Source of the DNA: Flavobacteriaceae bacterium
Lineage (GTDB): Bacteria; Bacteroidota; Bacteroidia; Flavobacteriales; Flavobacteriaceae
NCBI GenBank assembly: GCA_013214065.1
Contig: JABSPK010000001.1
Span: 62,001 to 126,000, forward strand
Length of the DNA stretch: 64,000 nucleotides
Direction: 5' to 3'
Shown here: positions 8,524 through 18,361 of the stretch, in pieces
Position numbering within the stretch: position 1 is the stretch's first letter
Layout of the letters: the number at the start of each line of letters is the position of its first letter
Notes under the pieces: model-generated
What the model saw: the letters and a program-made list of their open reading frames with translations, nothing else
Told to the model about the DNA's origin: nothing
Databases searched by the model: none
Translations under genes and position numbers: made by a program

Positions 8524-10997
8524 GCATAGAAAGGGACCATCATTTTGCCAAAGCCGAAGCATGGTTCGATGCCCAAGGATGGCGGCCTTTCGAGTTTCAA
8601 AAGGAAACTTGGCAAGCCTTCCTTGACGGGAAGCACGGCCTCCTCAACGCCCCGACGGGAAGCGGAAAGACCTATGCCCTATGGTTTCCTATCGTTTTGG
8701 ATTACCTCGCCAAAAACCCGCGGTATCGGAGCCAACACAAAAAAGGCCTGAAGGCGATATGGATCACCCCCCTTCGAGCCCTGGCACAAGAAATCAAACA
8801 GTCGGCCGAGCGCATCACCCAAGACCTGGGCACCCAAATGCAGGTCGGTATCCGCACCGGCGATACCTCAACCAAAGAGCGGGCGAAGCAGCGTACGACC
8901 ATGCCCGATTTACTGATCACCACCCCAGAAAGCCTGCAATTGCTATTGGCGTCAAAAGGTTATGCCAAGTTGTTCAAAGATTGCTCCGCAATAGTGGTCG
9001 ATGAATGGCACGAGCTCTTAGGGACGAAGCGTGGGGTACAGATGGAGCTGGGCCTATCGCGCCTGAGGGCCATCTGCCCCAACATGCGCATTTGGGGCAT
9101 ATCAGCTACCATAGGCAATCTAGAGCAAGCCCGTGAAGTGCTATTGGGTCCGAATTCAAAAGCACTCTCGAACTCGGTCATGATCAAAGCCGATATCCCA
9201 AAAAAAATCAGTGTGCGCAGCATCATTCCGGAAACCATGGAACGGTTTCCATGGCGGGGGCATCTAGGATTGCATTTGTTGGAAGAGATCGTTCCGATCA
9301 TCAACAATAGCAAAACGACCTTGTTGTTTACCAATACCCGGAGCCAATGCGAAATCTGGTTCCAGAAAATATTGGAAAAACATCCGGAATACGCCGGTGA
9401 GATCGCCATGCACCATGGGAGCATCAACAAAGAGACGCGCCTTTGGGTCGAGCAGGCCATTCGAAACGAGAGTTTAAAAGCCGTGGTATGCACCTCGAGT
9501 CTAGATCTGGGGGTCGATTTCGCTCCGGTCGAGACGGTCATCCAAATCGGGGGGCCGAAAGGCGTGGCCCGATTTTTACAACGGGCAGGGCGCAGTGGTC
9601 ACCGTCCCGGAAAGGAAAGCGTTATCTACTTTCTACCCACCCATGCCATGGAACTTATCGAGGCATCGGCCCTTCAGCGTGCCGTCAAAACGGAGGCCGT
9701 AGAAGATCGCTTACCCTATTTGAACAGTTTCGATGTACTGATCCAATACCTGACCACCTTGGCCGTTTCAGATGGGTTTTTCCCAGATCGGATTTACGAA
9801 GAAATCAAACAGACCTTTTGCTATCAGGTGTTGACCGAAGTGCAATGGCAATGGCTACTGAATTCATTGGTCATGGGGAGTCAAAGCTTAAAATCCTATG
9901 ACGAATACAAAAAAGTGGAAGTCGAGGCAGACGGCCGTTTCAAGGTCAATGATCGGGGGGTCGCCATGCGACATCGTTTTCAGATCGGCACTATTGTCGG
10001 TGACGCCAGTATTGCCGTTCGCTATCAGAAAGGGGGGTATATCGGCACCGTCGAAGAGTATTTCATCTCCAAGTTGAACCGGGGTGATGTCTTCACTTTC
10101 GCGGGCCGAAATCTCGAGTTCATACGCATCAAAGGAATGCAGGCCCAAGTGCGCAATTCATCAAAGCGCACCAATAAGGTACCGGCGTGGGGTGGCGGGC
10201 GTCTCAGCTTTTCTTCCCAAATGTCAAGACTATTGCGGGAAGAAATGTACACGGCCGAACAACCCTTACACGAGCAATCGGTCGAAATCCAAGCTTTGGC
10301 TCCGATGCTTGAAAAACAACGGGAAGAAAGCCTAGTGCCCCGTGCCGACCAATTTTTGATTGAGACCTTTCACTCCCGTGACGGGTACCATCATATCTTT
10401 TATCCGTTCGAAGGTCGGGCCGTTCATGAGGCCATGAGCAGCCTTTTATCGTACCGCATAGGCCTCTTGCACCCGATTACCTGTTCGCTGGCTTACAACG
10501 ACTACGGTTTTGAATTGCTTTCCGATAAGGCCATTGACATCCAATCGGTTCTTGACAATGAATTGTTTACCCCCCAAGATATGCGGAGCGATCTTCAAAA
10601 AAGTTTGAATTCCAACGAAATGGCCCGCCGCCGTTTTAGGGATATTGCCGTCATCAGCGGCATGGTCTTCACCGGTTACCCCAACAAAGGGGTCAAAATG
10701 AAACATTTGCAGGGCAATTCACAATTGCTGTTCGACGTGTTCAAAGATTATGAACCCGACAACATCCTCTTTCAACAGGCCTTTACCGAGACCTTCGAAC
10801 ACCAATTGGAAGAAGGGCGGCTTCGTTTGGCCCTTGAACGCATAGCAAGGCAGGAAATCGTCTGGAAAGCCTGTGAAAAGGCCACTCCTTTTTCCTTTCC
10901 GATCATTACCGATAGGCTGCGCGAAAAACTATCGAACGAGAAATTGGCAGATCGTATCAAACGGATGACGAAAATCCTAACTCGGTCCAAAGACTGA
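8520..10997 (+). CDS. Ligase-associated DEXH-box DNA helicase (Lhr family)
   Basis: An 825-residue superfamily 2 helicase. Walker A is APTGSGKT near residue 40, motif II is VVDEWHEL, motif III SATIGN, motif V SSLDLGVDF and motif VI QRAGRSGH. The remainder carries the winged-helix and Lhr-core C-terminal region. Lhr-core proteins unwind DNA 3' to 5' and, in this arrangement, belong to the ligase-associated damage response. It is the last gene of the plus-strand triad; a gene on the other strand separates it from pdeM. Confidence 0.92.
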   Translation: MSIERDHHFAKAEAWFDAQGWRPFEFQKETWQAFLDGKHGLLNAPTGSGKTYALWFPIVLDYLAKNPRYRSQHKKGLKAIWITPLRALAQEIKQSAERITQDLGTQMQVGIRTGDTSTKERAKQRTTMPDLLITTPESLQLLLASKGYAKLFKDCSAIVVDEWHELLGTKRGVQMELGLSRLRAICPNMRIWGISATIGNLEQAREVLLGPNSKALSNSVMIKADIPKKISVRSIIPETMERFPWRGHLGLHLLEEIVPIINNSKTTLLFTNTRSQCEIWFQKILEKHPEYAGEIAMHHGSINKETRLWVEQAIRNESLKAVVCTSSLDLGVDFAPVETVIQIGGPKGVARFLQRAGRSGHRPGKESVIYFLPTHAMELIEASALQRAVKTEAVEDRLPYLNSFDVLIQYLTTLAVSDGFFPDRIYEEIKQTFCYQVLTEVQWQWLLNSLVMGSQSLKSYDEYKKVEVEADGRFKVNDRGVAMRHRFQIGTIVGDASIAVRYQKGGYIGTVEEYFISKLNRGDVFTFAGRNLEFIRIKGMQAQVRNSSKRTNKVPAWGGGRLSFSSQMSRLLREEMYTAEQPLHEQSVEIQALAPMLEKQREESLVPRADQFLIETFHSRDGYHHIFYPFEGRAVHEAMSSLLSYRIGLLHPITCSLAYNDYGFELLSDKAIDIQSVLDNELFTPQDMRSDLQKSLNSNEMARRRFRDIAVISGMVFTGYPNKGVKMKHLQGNSQLLFDVFKDYEPDNILFQQAFTETFEHQLEEGRLRLALERIARQEIVWKACEKATPFSFPIITDRLREKLSNEKLADRIKRMTKILTRSKD

Positions 10998-11017
10998 TCC
11001 GCGGGTTTGCCCTTGGG

Positions 11018-12055
11018 TTATAGTTTGATTTTCATAATGTAATACGGAGGTTTACCGGAATCTTCAGATCCCGTAAAAGCAGGGGTTTTGTGCAATTGGT
11101 TTACCGTAAAGTAAAGATTGCCCTCTCCGTCCAATGCCGTGTTATCGGCCCAATCGATCTTGGGGTCACGAACCAACGGTTTCAATTCGCCGGCAGGTGT
11201 CAAGACATCGATGCCATAGTGTTGGATGTTGGTGAAATAGTGATTTCCGTCGGCGGAAGTGGCCACCCCGTCGGAAATGGGCTTTGGTCCGGCGACTTTG
11301 ATCGCCTTGGAAATCGTATAATCAGAGGCGCCGTTTCGAAATAGGGCCGCAGGTAACTGATACCAAGTAGTACCGTTCATGGCGCCATAGAACAAAGTCG
11401 ATTTATCGGCACTTAGGGTAATGGGATTGATAGCGACACGCGCAGGGGCACCCCCAAAATGGATCACCTTACCGTCAATGACCATATCGATATTCTCGGT
11501 CTGTACAGTGCGATCTTCGAACCGGCGTACTTCTTTGGTCTTGATATTCAAGGCCAAAATGCCTGGTTGGGCGATATCGGCCAAATAAATCCACCCATTG
11601 ATCTCATCGACTGCCAGGTCTTGGACGAAACTTCCTTTGGGCGCCACGGATTCGGGAAACTCAAAACGGAAAACCTCGCTTTTGGTGGCGATATCGAAAC
11701 CCCACACCCGGGTCTTGCCATAATTTTGACCCATGTCGACGATCCATAAGGTATTGTTGCCATCGATCCGAATACCCAAAGGGGTATCGATAACCGCATC
11801 GGTTGCAACACCTTCACCACGCTGATGGGCCCTGTCAGGAAACGGTTCAAAACTGTTTTTCCCGGTGATTTCGATCAATTGCAGTTCCCCGTTACCCAAA
11901 GGGTGAACGGTGGTGAAAAGATGACCGTCTTGGGTCACTGCAACATTTCCGGGTCGAAATGGAAGTTCAGCGGCGATTTCGAGTTCTTGTGCCACACCGT
12001 TCGCATTGAAAAAGACCAAAGCGAGCAGCGAAAGGATTGTATATTTTTTCATCAT
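11018..12055 (-). CDS. Secreted beta-propeller protein, major royal jelly/L-dopachrome tautomerase-related
   Basis: With the start at 12055 (or the next codon, 12052) the protein has 345 residues and begins with a signal peptide, MMKKYTILSLLALVFFNANGVAQE. A longer frame to 12124 would overlap pdeM and lacks a signal peptide at its front, so it was not chosen. The body (LWIVDMGQNYG, YLADIAQPGILALN, STLFYGAMNGTTWYQLP, DWADNTALDGEGNLYFT) is the six-bladed propeller of the yellow/MRJP family. Bacterial members are periplasmic or secreted with unknown ligands. It interrupts the DNA-repair cluster in the opposite direction and probably does not belong to it. Confidence 0.78.
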   Translation of the reverse strand: MMKKYTILSLLALVFFNANGVAQELEIAAELPFRPGNVAVTQDGHLFTTVHPLGNGELQLIEITGKNSFEPFPDRAHQRGEGVATDAVIDTPLGIRIDGNNTLWIVDMGQNYGKTRVWGFDIATKSEVFRFEFPESVAPKGSFVQDLAVDEINGWIYLADIAQPGILALNIKTKEVRRFEDRTVQTENIDMVIDGKVIHFGGAPARVAINPITLSADKSTLFYGAMNGTTWYQLPAALFRNGASDYTISKAIKVAGPKPISDGVATSADGNHYFTNIQHYGIDVLTPAGELKPLVRDPKIDWADNTALDGEGNLYFTVNQLHKTPAFTGSEDSGKPPYYIMKIKL

Positions 12056-12117
12056 TCGTTTATTTTGGAATCCGATAGTCTGAAAAGAACACTCGAACTT
12101 ACTGTTTTTTAATCCGA

Positions 12118-12750
12118 ATGACACATCAAATACAAATTGACGGGCAAGAATTCATTTTACACCCCCTTGGCGGGGTGTTTTGGGTCGATCGTTCCATCTT
12201 GCTGATCAGTGATGTGCATTTGGGCAAGGTGGGGCATTTTCGCAAATTCGGGGCGGCGGTGCCCCGAAAAGCGGTGCATCGGAATTTCATGGATTTAGAT
12301 ACCATTGCCGGACATTTCAATCCGTTCCATATCTGTTTTCTTGGAGACCTGTTCCATTCAAGCATGAACAAAGAATGGGGGCTCTTCGAAAACTGGGTCG
12401 CCAAAACACCGGCCAAACTCAGTTTGGTCATTGGTAACCATGACATCATCGCCCGTGAAAAATTCGAGTCATTGCAGATCGAACTTTTCGAAAGCTTGGA
12501 ACTTGATGGATTCTTATTCACCCATCACCCCGAAATCCGCGATGGCTTCTTCAATTTCTGCGGGCACATCCATCCGGCGATCCGCCTTCAAGGACACGGT
12601 CGCCAACGCTTGAAACTTTCCTGTTTCTTCAAAACCAAAGGGCAAATGATCCTTCCCGCTTTCGGTGAATTTACCGGCAACCATACGTTGACCCCTAAAG
12701 CAAGTGATGACATATTCGTCATCGCCGAAGGCGAAGTCGTTGCTATTTAA
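12118..12750 (+). CDS. pdeM: Ligase-associated DNA damage response endonuclease PdeM
   Basis: A calcineurin-like metallophosphoesterase of 210 residues. Metal-ligand motifs appear in order: DVHLG (in LLISDVHLGKVGHF), GDLFH, GNHD (VIGNHDII) and GHIHP. PdeM is the fourth member of the ligase-associated repair set, supplying an endonuclease. Here it stands on the same strand as the triad but is separated from it by the inverted propeller gene. Start at 12118 is the first ATG before the conserved core. Confidence 0.88.
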   Translation: MTHQIQIDGQEFILHPLGGVFWVDRSILLISDVHLGKVGHFRKFGAAVPRKAVHRNFMDLDTIAGHFNPFHICFLGDLFHSSMNKEWGLFENWVAKTPAKLSLVIGNHDIIAREKFESLQIELFESLELDGFLFTHHPEIRDGFFNFCGHIHPAIRLQGHGRQRLKLSCFFKTKGQMILPAFGEFTGNHTLTPKASDDIFVIAEGEVVAI

Positions 12751-12794
12751 GAAAAAACCCCTGCGTGAAGCCTGTATGGGCCACTTTCCTTTTT

Positions 12795-12802
12795 TATCTT
12801 TG
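12795..12802 (+). promoter_or_regulatory. Putative -7 promoter box of mfd
   Basis: TATCTTTG fits TAnnTTTG exactly and lies 18 bases before the TTG start codon of mfd. An in-frame TAA at 12811 rules out an earlier start, so the short leader is consistent with the box. Confidence 0.5.
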
Positions 12803-12819
12803 TCGACAAATAATTTGGA

Positions 12820-15800
12820 TTGACCAAATCGTCCATTCTAGCCCGTTTTGAACAGTCTCCGAACCTAGGGAAACTGCGGCAGTCCATTGCCCAAAACCAA
12901 CATCCGATAAAAACCAAAGGTCTAGTCGGTTCTTCACTTTCGCTGGCCGTTACCTCGCTGTTCCATAGCATGGATACTCCTTTTTTGGTACTCTTGTCGG
13001 ATAAGGAAGAAGCCGCGTATTACTTGAACGATCTCGAACAGCTCGTTGGCGAAAACGAGGTACTCTTTTACCCTGGCAGTTACCGTCGCCCCTATGAAAT
13101 CGAAGCCACTGATAACGCTAACGTGTTGCTTCGCGCCGAGGTGCTGAATCGGATCAACTCGCGCAAGAAACCGGCGATCATCGTGAGTTATCCAGACGCA
13201 CTGTTCGAAAAAGTGGTCACGCGCAAGGAGCTGGATAAGAACACCTTGAAAATCAAATTGCAAGATACGCTGTCGCTTGATTTTTTGAACGAGGTGCTTT
13301 TCGAGTATCAATTCGAACGCGTTGATTTCGTCACCGAACCGGGTGAGTTTTCCGTTCGCGGGGGAATCGTCGATGTTTTTTCCTTTTCACACGACCAACC
13401 TTATCGCATCGAGTTCTTTGGTGATGAAGTCGATAGCATTCGAACCTTCGACGTCGAGACCCAGCTGTCAACCGACAAGGTCAATCGCATCACCATCATC
13501 CCCAACGTTGAGAACAAATTTCTGCAAGAGACCCGAGAAGGGTTTTTAAAGTACATTTCACCCAAAACGGTGATTTTCTCAAAGAACCTCGAGCTGTGTT
13601 ATCATCGCATCGATACGAACTTTGAAAAGGCCAAAGCGAGTTTCGAATCCCTTAGTCAAGAAATCAAACATGCCCAACCTGAAGAACTTTTCGTCAATGC
13701 CGATGCCTTAAAGGAACAATTGGAACGGTTCAGCCTAATCGAACTCGATGGAAGTGACGGAATCACGATCGATTTCGGCAACAAACCCCAACCGGCCTTT
13801 AACAAGAAATTCGAATTATTGGTCGACGACTTGGTCGACAATGATGCCAAAGGGTACCAAAACATCATCTGCTGCGCTACCGAACAGCAGGCCCAACGCC
13901 TCAATGACATTCTCGAAACACTCAAGGAAGGAACCGAAGCCTCTGGCCAAAAGGTATTCGGTTACCAAACTATGGTCTTGCCACTTTACCAGGGGTTCAT
14001 CGACCATGGCAGCCAATTGGTCTGCTATACGGATCACCAGATTTTCGAACGTTACCATAAATTCTCGTTGCGGAACGGCTATGCGAAAAAACAGGCGATT
14101 ACGCTGAATGAGCTCAACAATCTCGAATTGGGCGATTACGTTACCCACATCGACCACGGTATCGGCAAGTTCGGTGGCTTGCAAAAAATCGAGGTAGAAT
14201 CGAAACAGCAAGAGGCCATCAAGTTGATCTATGGCGATCGTGACATTCTTTATGTCAGCATCCACTCGCTACATAAGATTTCAAAATACAACGGTAAGGA
14301 CGGCGCCGTACCCAAAATCTATAAGCTGGGTTCGGCGGCTTGGAAAAAGTTAAAGCAGAAAACCAAGAGCCGGGTCAAAAAAATCGCTTTCGACCTGATC
14401 AAAATCTATGCGAAACGGCGCATGGAGAAGGGATATCAATACGATCCCGACAGTTATCTGCAGCATGAACTCGAAGCTTCGTTCATGTACGAAGACACTC
14501 CGGATCAAGCCAAGGCCACCAGTGACGTCAAGAAGGATATGGAGAGTGAACGCCCTATGGATCGCTTGGTCTGTGGTGATGTAGGCTTCGGAAAAACCGA
14601 AGTGGCCATTCGAGCAGCCTTTAAGGCCGTGGATAACGGCAAACAAGTCGCTGTTTTGGTGCCCACCACCATCTTGGCGTTTCAGCACAACAACACCTTT
14701 AAGAAGCGGTTCGGTGAATTGCCGGTGACCGTCGATTACCTGAATCGGTTTCGCTCGGCCAAAGAGAAGCGGGAAATCCTCGAACGCCTTTCTCAAGGAC
14801 GAATCGATATCATTATCGGCACCCACCAACTGGTCAACAAAAGCGTCCAGTTCAAGGATCTGGGGTTGCTTATCGTGGATGAAGAACAAAAATTCGGGGT
14901 AGCGGTAAAGGACAAATTGAAATCGATCAAAGAAAATGTCGACGTCTTGACCTTGACGGCCACGCCCATTCCGCGAACTTTACAATTCAGTTTGATGGCC
15001 GCACGGGACCTATCGGTCATCAATACCCCGCCTCCTAACCGATATCCGATCGAAAGTCGGGTCATCCGCTTCAATGAGGAAATCATCCGCGATGCCGTTT
15101 CTTATGAAATCCAACGGGGCGGTCAAGTTTTTTTCATCCATAACCGTATTGAGAACATCAAAGAGGTCGCGGGCATGATACAACGACTCGTCCCCGATGC
15201 CAAGATCGGAATCGGACACGGTCAAATGGAAGGCAAGAAACTCGAACAATTGATGTTGGCCTTCATGAACGGCGAGTTCGACGTATTGGTTTCGACAACG
15301 ATCGTCGAAAGTGGATTGGACGTCACCAATGCCAACACCATCTTCATACACAATGCCAATAATTTCGGTTTAAGTGACCTGCATCAAATGCGGGGTCGCG
15401 TTGGTCGTAGCAACAAAAAGGCCTTCTGCTTTTTCATCACCCCACCTTATGAAGTGATGACCCCTGATGCCCGAAAACGCATTCAAGCCCTGGAACAGTT
15501 CACCGAATTGGGCAGTGGTTTCAACATCGCCATGAAGGATTTGGAAATCCGGGGTGCCGGTGACCTCCTGGGAGGCGAGCAAAGCGGTTTCATCAACGAG
15601 ATCGGTTTCGAGACCTACCAAAAAATATTGAGCGAAGCCATTGAAGAATTAAAGGAAAACGAATTCAAAGCGCTATACGAAGAAGTCGAGGGGCCACAAG
15701 ACAAGGTATTCGTTAAGGATACCCAATTGGATACTGATTTCGAACTTCTGTTCCCCGATGGGTACATCAATAACATTACCGAACGATTGACCTTGTATAC

Positions 15801-16194
15801 GGCCTTGAACAAGGTGACCGATGAAGATGGGTTGATTGCCTTCGAGCGGCAGCTGGTAGACCGTTTCGGTGAATTGCCCCAACAAGCGATCGATCTCTTG
15901 AACAGCGTGCGTATCAAATGGAAGGCCACCGCCATCGGATTGGAACGCGTCATTCTGAAAAAAAGGAAGTTCTTGGGTTATTTTATCGCCGATCAAGAGT
16001 CGGCCTATTACCAAAGTGAATCGTTTACCAAGGTGCTGCATTACGTCCAACAACATCCAAACCAATGCCAATTGAAAGAGAAACAGACCCGTAATGGACT
16101 GCGGTTGCTTTTGGTATTCGACGAAGTCACTTCGGTTGATGCGGTCTTGAAGGTTTTGAACCCATTGGTTTACATTCCGAAACCAACCCCTTAA
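12820..16194 (+). CDS. mfd: Transcription-repair coupling factor
   Basis: A 1124-residue Mfd. It removes RNA polymerase stalled at lesions and recruits UvrA. In order: UvrB-like N-terminal module (REPEATS of FYPGSYRRPYE type at about 80-100), the RNA polymerase-interacting CarD-like domain (LGDYVTHIDHGIGKFGGLQKIEV, about 435-460), a RecG-like helicase with GDVGFGKTEVA (Walker A), VDEEQKFG (motif II), TLTATPIPRT and the QMRGRVGRS motif, and the TRCF C-terminal domain. Translation must begin at TTG 12820, because TAA lies three codons upstream and the first ATG is at residue 51. The end overlaps the convergent XRE gene. Confidence 0.93.
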   Translation: MTKSSILARFEQSPNLGKLRQSIAQNQHPIKTKGLVGSSLSLAVTSLFHSMDTPFLVLLSDKEEAAYYLNDLEQLVGENEVLFYPGSYRRPYEIEATDNANVLLRAEVLNRINSRKKPAIIVSYPDALFEKVVTRKELDKNTLKIKLQDTLSLDFLNEVLFEYQFERVDFVTEPGEFSVRGGIVDVFSFSHDQPYRIEFFGDEVDSIRTFDVETQLSTDKVNRITIIPNVENKFLQETREGFLKYISPKTVIFSKNLELCYHRIDTNFEKAKASFESLSQEIKHAQPEELFVNADALKEQLERFSLIELDGSDGITIDFGNKPQPAFNKKFELLVDDLVDNDAKGYQNIICCATEQQAQRLNDILETLKEGTEASGQKVFGYQTMVLPLYQGFIDHGSQLVCYTDHQIFERYHKFSLRNGYAKKQAITLNELNNLELGDYVTHIDHGIGKFGGLQKIEVESKQQEAIKLIYGDRDILYVSIHSLHKISKYNGKDGAVPKIYKLGSAAWKKLKQKTKSRVKKIAFDLIKIYAKRRMEKGYQYDPDSYLQHELEASFMYEDTPDQAKATSDVKKDMESERPMDRLVCGDVGFGKTEVAIRAAFKAVDNGKQVAVLVPTTILAFQHNNTFKKRFGELPVTVDYLNRFRSAKEKREILERLSQGRIDIIIGTHQLVNKSVQFKDLGLLIVDEEQKFGVAVKDKLKSIKENVDVLTLTATPIPRTLQFSLMAARDLSVINTPPPNRYPIESRVIRFNEEIIRDAVSYEIQRGGQVFFIHNRIENIKEVAGMIQRLVPDAKIGIGHGQMEGKKLEQLMLAFMNGEFDVLVSTTIVESGLDVTNANTIFIHNANNFGLSDLHQMRGRVGRSNKKAFCFFITPPYEVMTPDARKRIQALEQFTELGSGFNIAMKDLEIRGAGDLLGGEQSGFINEIGFETYQKILSEAIEELKENEFKALYEEVEGPQDKVFVKDTQLDTDFELLFPDGYINNITERLTLYTALNKVTDEDGLIAFERQLVDRFGELPQQAIDLLNSVRIKWKATAIGLERVILKKRKFLGYFIADQESAYYQSESFTKVLHYVQQHPNQCQLKEKQTRNGLRLLLVFDEVTSVDAVLKVLNPLVYIPKPTP

Positions 16195-17000
16195 TCCGTT
16201 CCCTTGACCAGGGTGGAAACTTTATAAAGCAAAACCACTTCAAGGATGACCGTCGGAAAAAACAAGAACAAGGCCAAGGGTACCAACAACACCGAGATCA
16301 TACAGAGGGCCATCGATATCTCGGCTACCCCGGCGGCGACGCCCGTGGCACCTAATACCTGTCTCGATTTCAGGATCGATATCCCGAATAGCAAACCCAG
16401 GGCCCCCAGGGTGACCCCTTCGGCCAAAAAGAGGGATTCACGCCCCCAAGCCGTGTAAAAGACCGAAACGATATCATAGGTATAAAAACACAACACGGCG
16501 ATCATCATCAAGACCGTAGCGATCTTCATGAGGTAGTTGCGCAATACTTTACCGGAAACCAGAAAACCGTATAGCAAGAGAAGGTTGCACAACAAAACAA
16601 CGACCTTGCAAACGACATACCCCCACTGGCCATAGATGAACTCCCCATCTTCTATTTGAAAATAATCGGCAAATCCTTCGAAGAACGCACCGACGGCGAA
16701 GAGGATACCGGCTATCCAGGAAATGGTCAACAAAGTGTGGACCGATTTCGTTTCGCCCGCATCGATCGTTAAAAGCGGTTCCTGACCATAGTCGGCACCT
16801 TCAGCTTGTAAGCTTTCAAAGTCATAATCCAATGCGGAAAGAATGGTTTTTATGGTATAACTCCTTGGTGTCACCTCACCATTCTCGATACGTTGTAAGG
16901 TACGCACATTGATGTTGCACCGATCGACCAACTCGTCTTGGGTCAATCCTTTTTGTTTGCGAAGTTCGGTAATCCGTAATCCTAAATCTGGCTGTTTCAT
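16191..17000 (-). CDS. XRE-family regulator with C-terminal membrane domain
   Basis: Starting at ATG 17000 the protein has 269 residues; a longer frame adds nine residues without conservation. Residues 5-62 form a Cro/C1-type helix-turn-helix (ITELRKQKGLTQDELVDRCNINVRTLQRIENG). From about residue 100 on there are five or six hydrophobic stretches, so the DNA-binding domain would be tethered to the inner membrane. Such proteins are frequent in flavobacteria; signal and targets are unknown. Its last four bases overlap the end of mfd. Confidence 0.82.
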   Translation of the reverse strand: MKQPDLGLRITELRKQKGLTQDELVDRCNINVRTLQRIENGEVTPRSYTIKTILSALDYDFESLQAEGADYGQEPLLTIDAGETKSVHTLLTISWIAGILFAVGAFFEGFADYFQIEDGEFIYGQWGYVVCKVVVLLCNLLLLYGFLVSGKVLRNYLMKIATVLMMIAVLCFYTYDIVSVFYTAWGRESLFLAEGVTLGALGLLFGISILKSRQVLGATGVAAGVAEISMALCMISVLLVPLALFLFFPTVILEVVLLYKVSTLVKGTD

Positions 17001-17125
17001 AATTGTCGCTTTCGGTTCATGGGGCAATGTTACACCCTAACCCCTGACCCACCAAGTATTACTGGCGACGTTGACCCGACATTGAAACGACATTTGCCAT
17101 TAGGCCAATAAACAAAGGGGTTCGC

Positions 17126-17785
17126 CTAAAGTGTTTTAAGATCCTTAATGGTCTTAAAGGCAACATCGACCTGTTCATCATTGACCAAAATGGTGAATTC
17201 GTTGGTGGTCGAAATCACCTCATAAAGTAAGATTCCCTCCCAGGCCAACCGTTGGAAAATAAAGTAGTAGATCCCGGGCACCGAAACATTCTCAGCGGGC
17301 AGCTTGACCGTGACCGACGAAAGGTTGCCCTCTTTTTGGGTACAACGTTCATCGCCGAACAATTCCTCAACGACCTTATCAAGAGTGTTGCTGACCACGA
17401 TGTTGATTTCATTGACCCCTCGCGAAGAAGTATAGAAAATATCTTGGTTGTTGTGCACTTCTTCCAAGAGTTTTGCCTGCTGGGCCAAAATGGTTTCAGA
17501 AGAAAGAAAGGTGTAATCGGTCAAATTCGAACGTACCGTAATCTCCCCGATATTCTTCAACACCTTGACGATTTTATGGGTCGCCCTGAACTCGAGATCG
17601 TCCGATAGACGTTTCAAAGCCATCACGATGGCCCCGTTGCGCACATCCTTACCCAGTTCCTCCTCGATTTCAGGCTTGACGATTCGAGAAAGGGATGTCA
17701 AATTGATGATTCCTTGTGCCAAGGCACTTTGCAAAAAAGGCTTCTTCTTGATATACTGCTCGACAACGGCGGATATGGTCTTCAC
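17126..17785 (-). CDS. ACT-domain-like conserved protein
   Basis: A cytosolic 219-residue protein. The first 75 residues are helical (VEQYIKKKPFLQSALAQGIINLTSLSRIVKPEIEEEL) and resemble a small DNA-binding or dimerisation fold. The rest has the pattern of two ACT-like halves, ending with VPGIYYFIFQRLAWEGILLYEVISTTNEFTILV, close to the regulatory tail of aspartokinases. It has no kinase domain. A family of this kind is conserved in Bacteroidota and archaea, often annotated loosely as aspartate kinase. A small-molecule (amino acid) sensing role is inference. Confidence 0.68.
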   Translation of the reverse strand: MKTISAVVEQYIKKKPFLQSALAQGIINLTSLSRIVKPEIEEELGKDVRNGAIVMALKRLSDDLEFRATHKIVKVLKNIGEITVRSNLTDYTFLSSETILAQQAKLLEEVHNNQDIFYTSSRGVNEINIVVSNTLDKVVEELFGDERCTQKEGNLSSVTVKLPAENVSVPGIYYFIFQRLAWEGILLYEVISTTNEFTILVNDEQVDVAFKTIKDLKTL

Positions 17786-17891
17786 GTTTGTTTGATTTGG
17801 AGCGAAAATAACAATTTGTTACAAATAACACAAATGGTTAAAAATAGTAGAATGCATGCTGAAGATGTTCTATTTCGAATCGCGTTCCGTT

Positions 17892-18197
17892 TTATAGCAC
17901 GGTAATGATATCGAACCGGACTTCGAACGTAATATCGTTCTTGATTACATAAGCATCGGCGGCAGCCAATAGCAACCGTATCTTTTTTCGGTCGACCGCA
18001 AGGGCTATGGGCCGCAAGGAGTCATCTTTCCTCGACTTGACTTCGATGATACAGATAGTTTCATCGATACGTGCGATGATATCGATTTCAGCGTGTTGAA
18101 ACCGCCAGTTCCGTTCCAATATCCGGTAACCTCTCGCTTCCAGAAAGGTGACCGCTTTCGCCTCACCTATCCTTCCAAAATCATGGTGTTTTCCCAT
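17892..18197 (-). CDS. yraN: YraN/UPF0102 family endonuclease-like protein
   Basis: A 101-residue protein with the restriction-endonuclease-like core of UPF0102: GRIGEAKAVTFLEARGYRILERNWR, then AEIDIIARIDETICIIEVKSR, giving the E-D-ExK catalytic pattern. Members are usually near 120 residues, so this one is slightly short at the C-terminus (ends RFDIITVL). Its biological role is unsettled; a nuclease linked to DNA recombination or repair has been suggested for the family. It is monocistronic. Confidence 0.82.
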   Translation of the reverse strand: MGKHHDFGRIGEAKAVTFLEARGYRILERNWRFQHAEIDIIARIDETICIIEVKSRKDDSLRPIALAVDRKKIRLLLAAADAYVIKNDITFEVRFDIITVL

Positions 18198-18361
18198 GAT
18201 TTTTATGAAAATCGAAAATAATTGTGCATTTCATCGAAAAAATATGTATTTCATCGTTCCGCTGACGTTAAGATTGTAATTTACAACCTCAAATGAACCA
18301 CACCTACCTTAAGCACATAGTAACCCCAAAGCTATGAACTTAAAAAACGCCAGACTTTGCT

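Noticed and set aside
12056-12124. Longer start of the beta-propeller gene
   Set aside because: It would overlap pdeM and place the signal peptide inside the protein.
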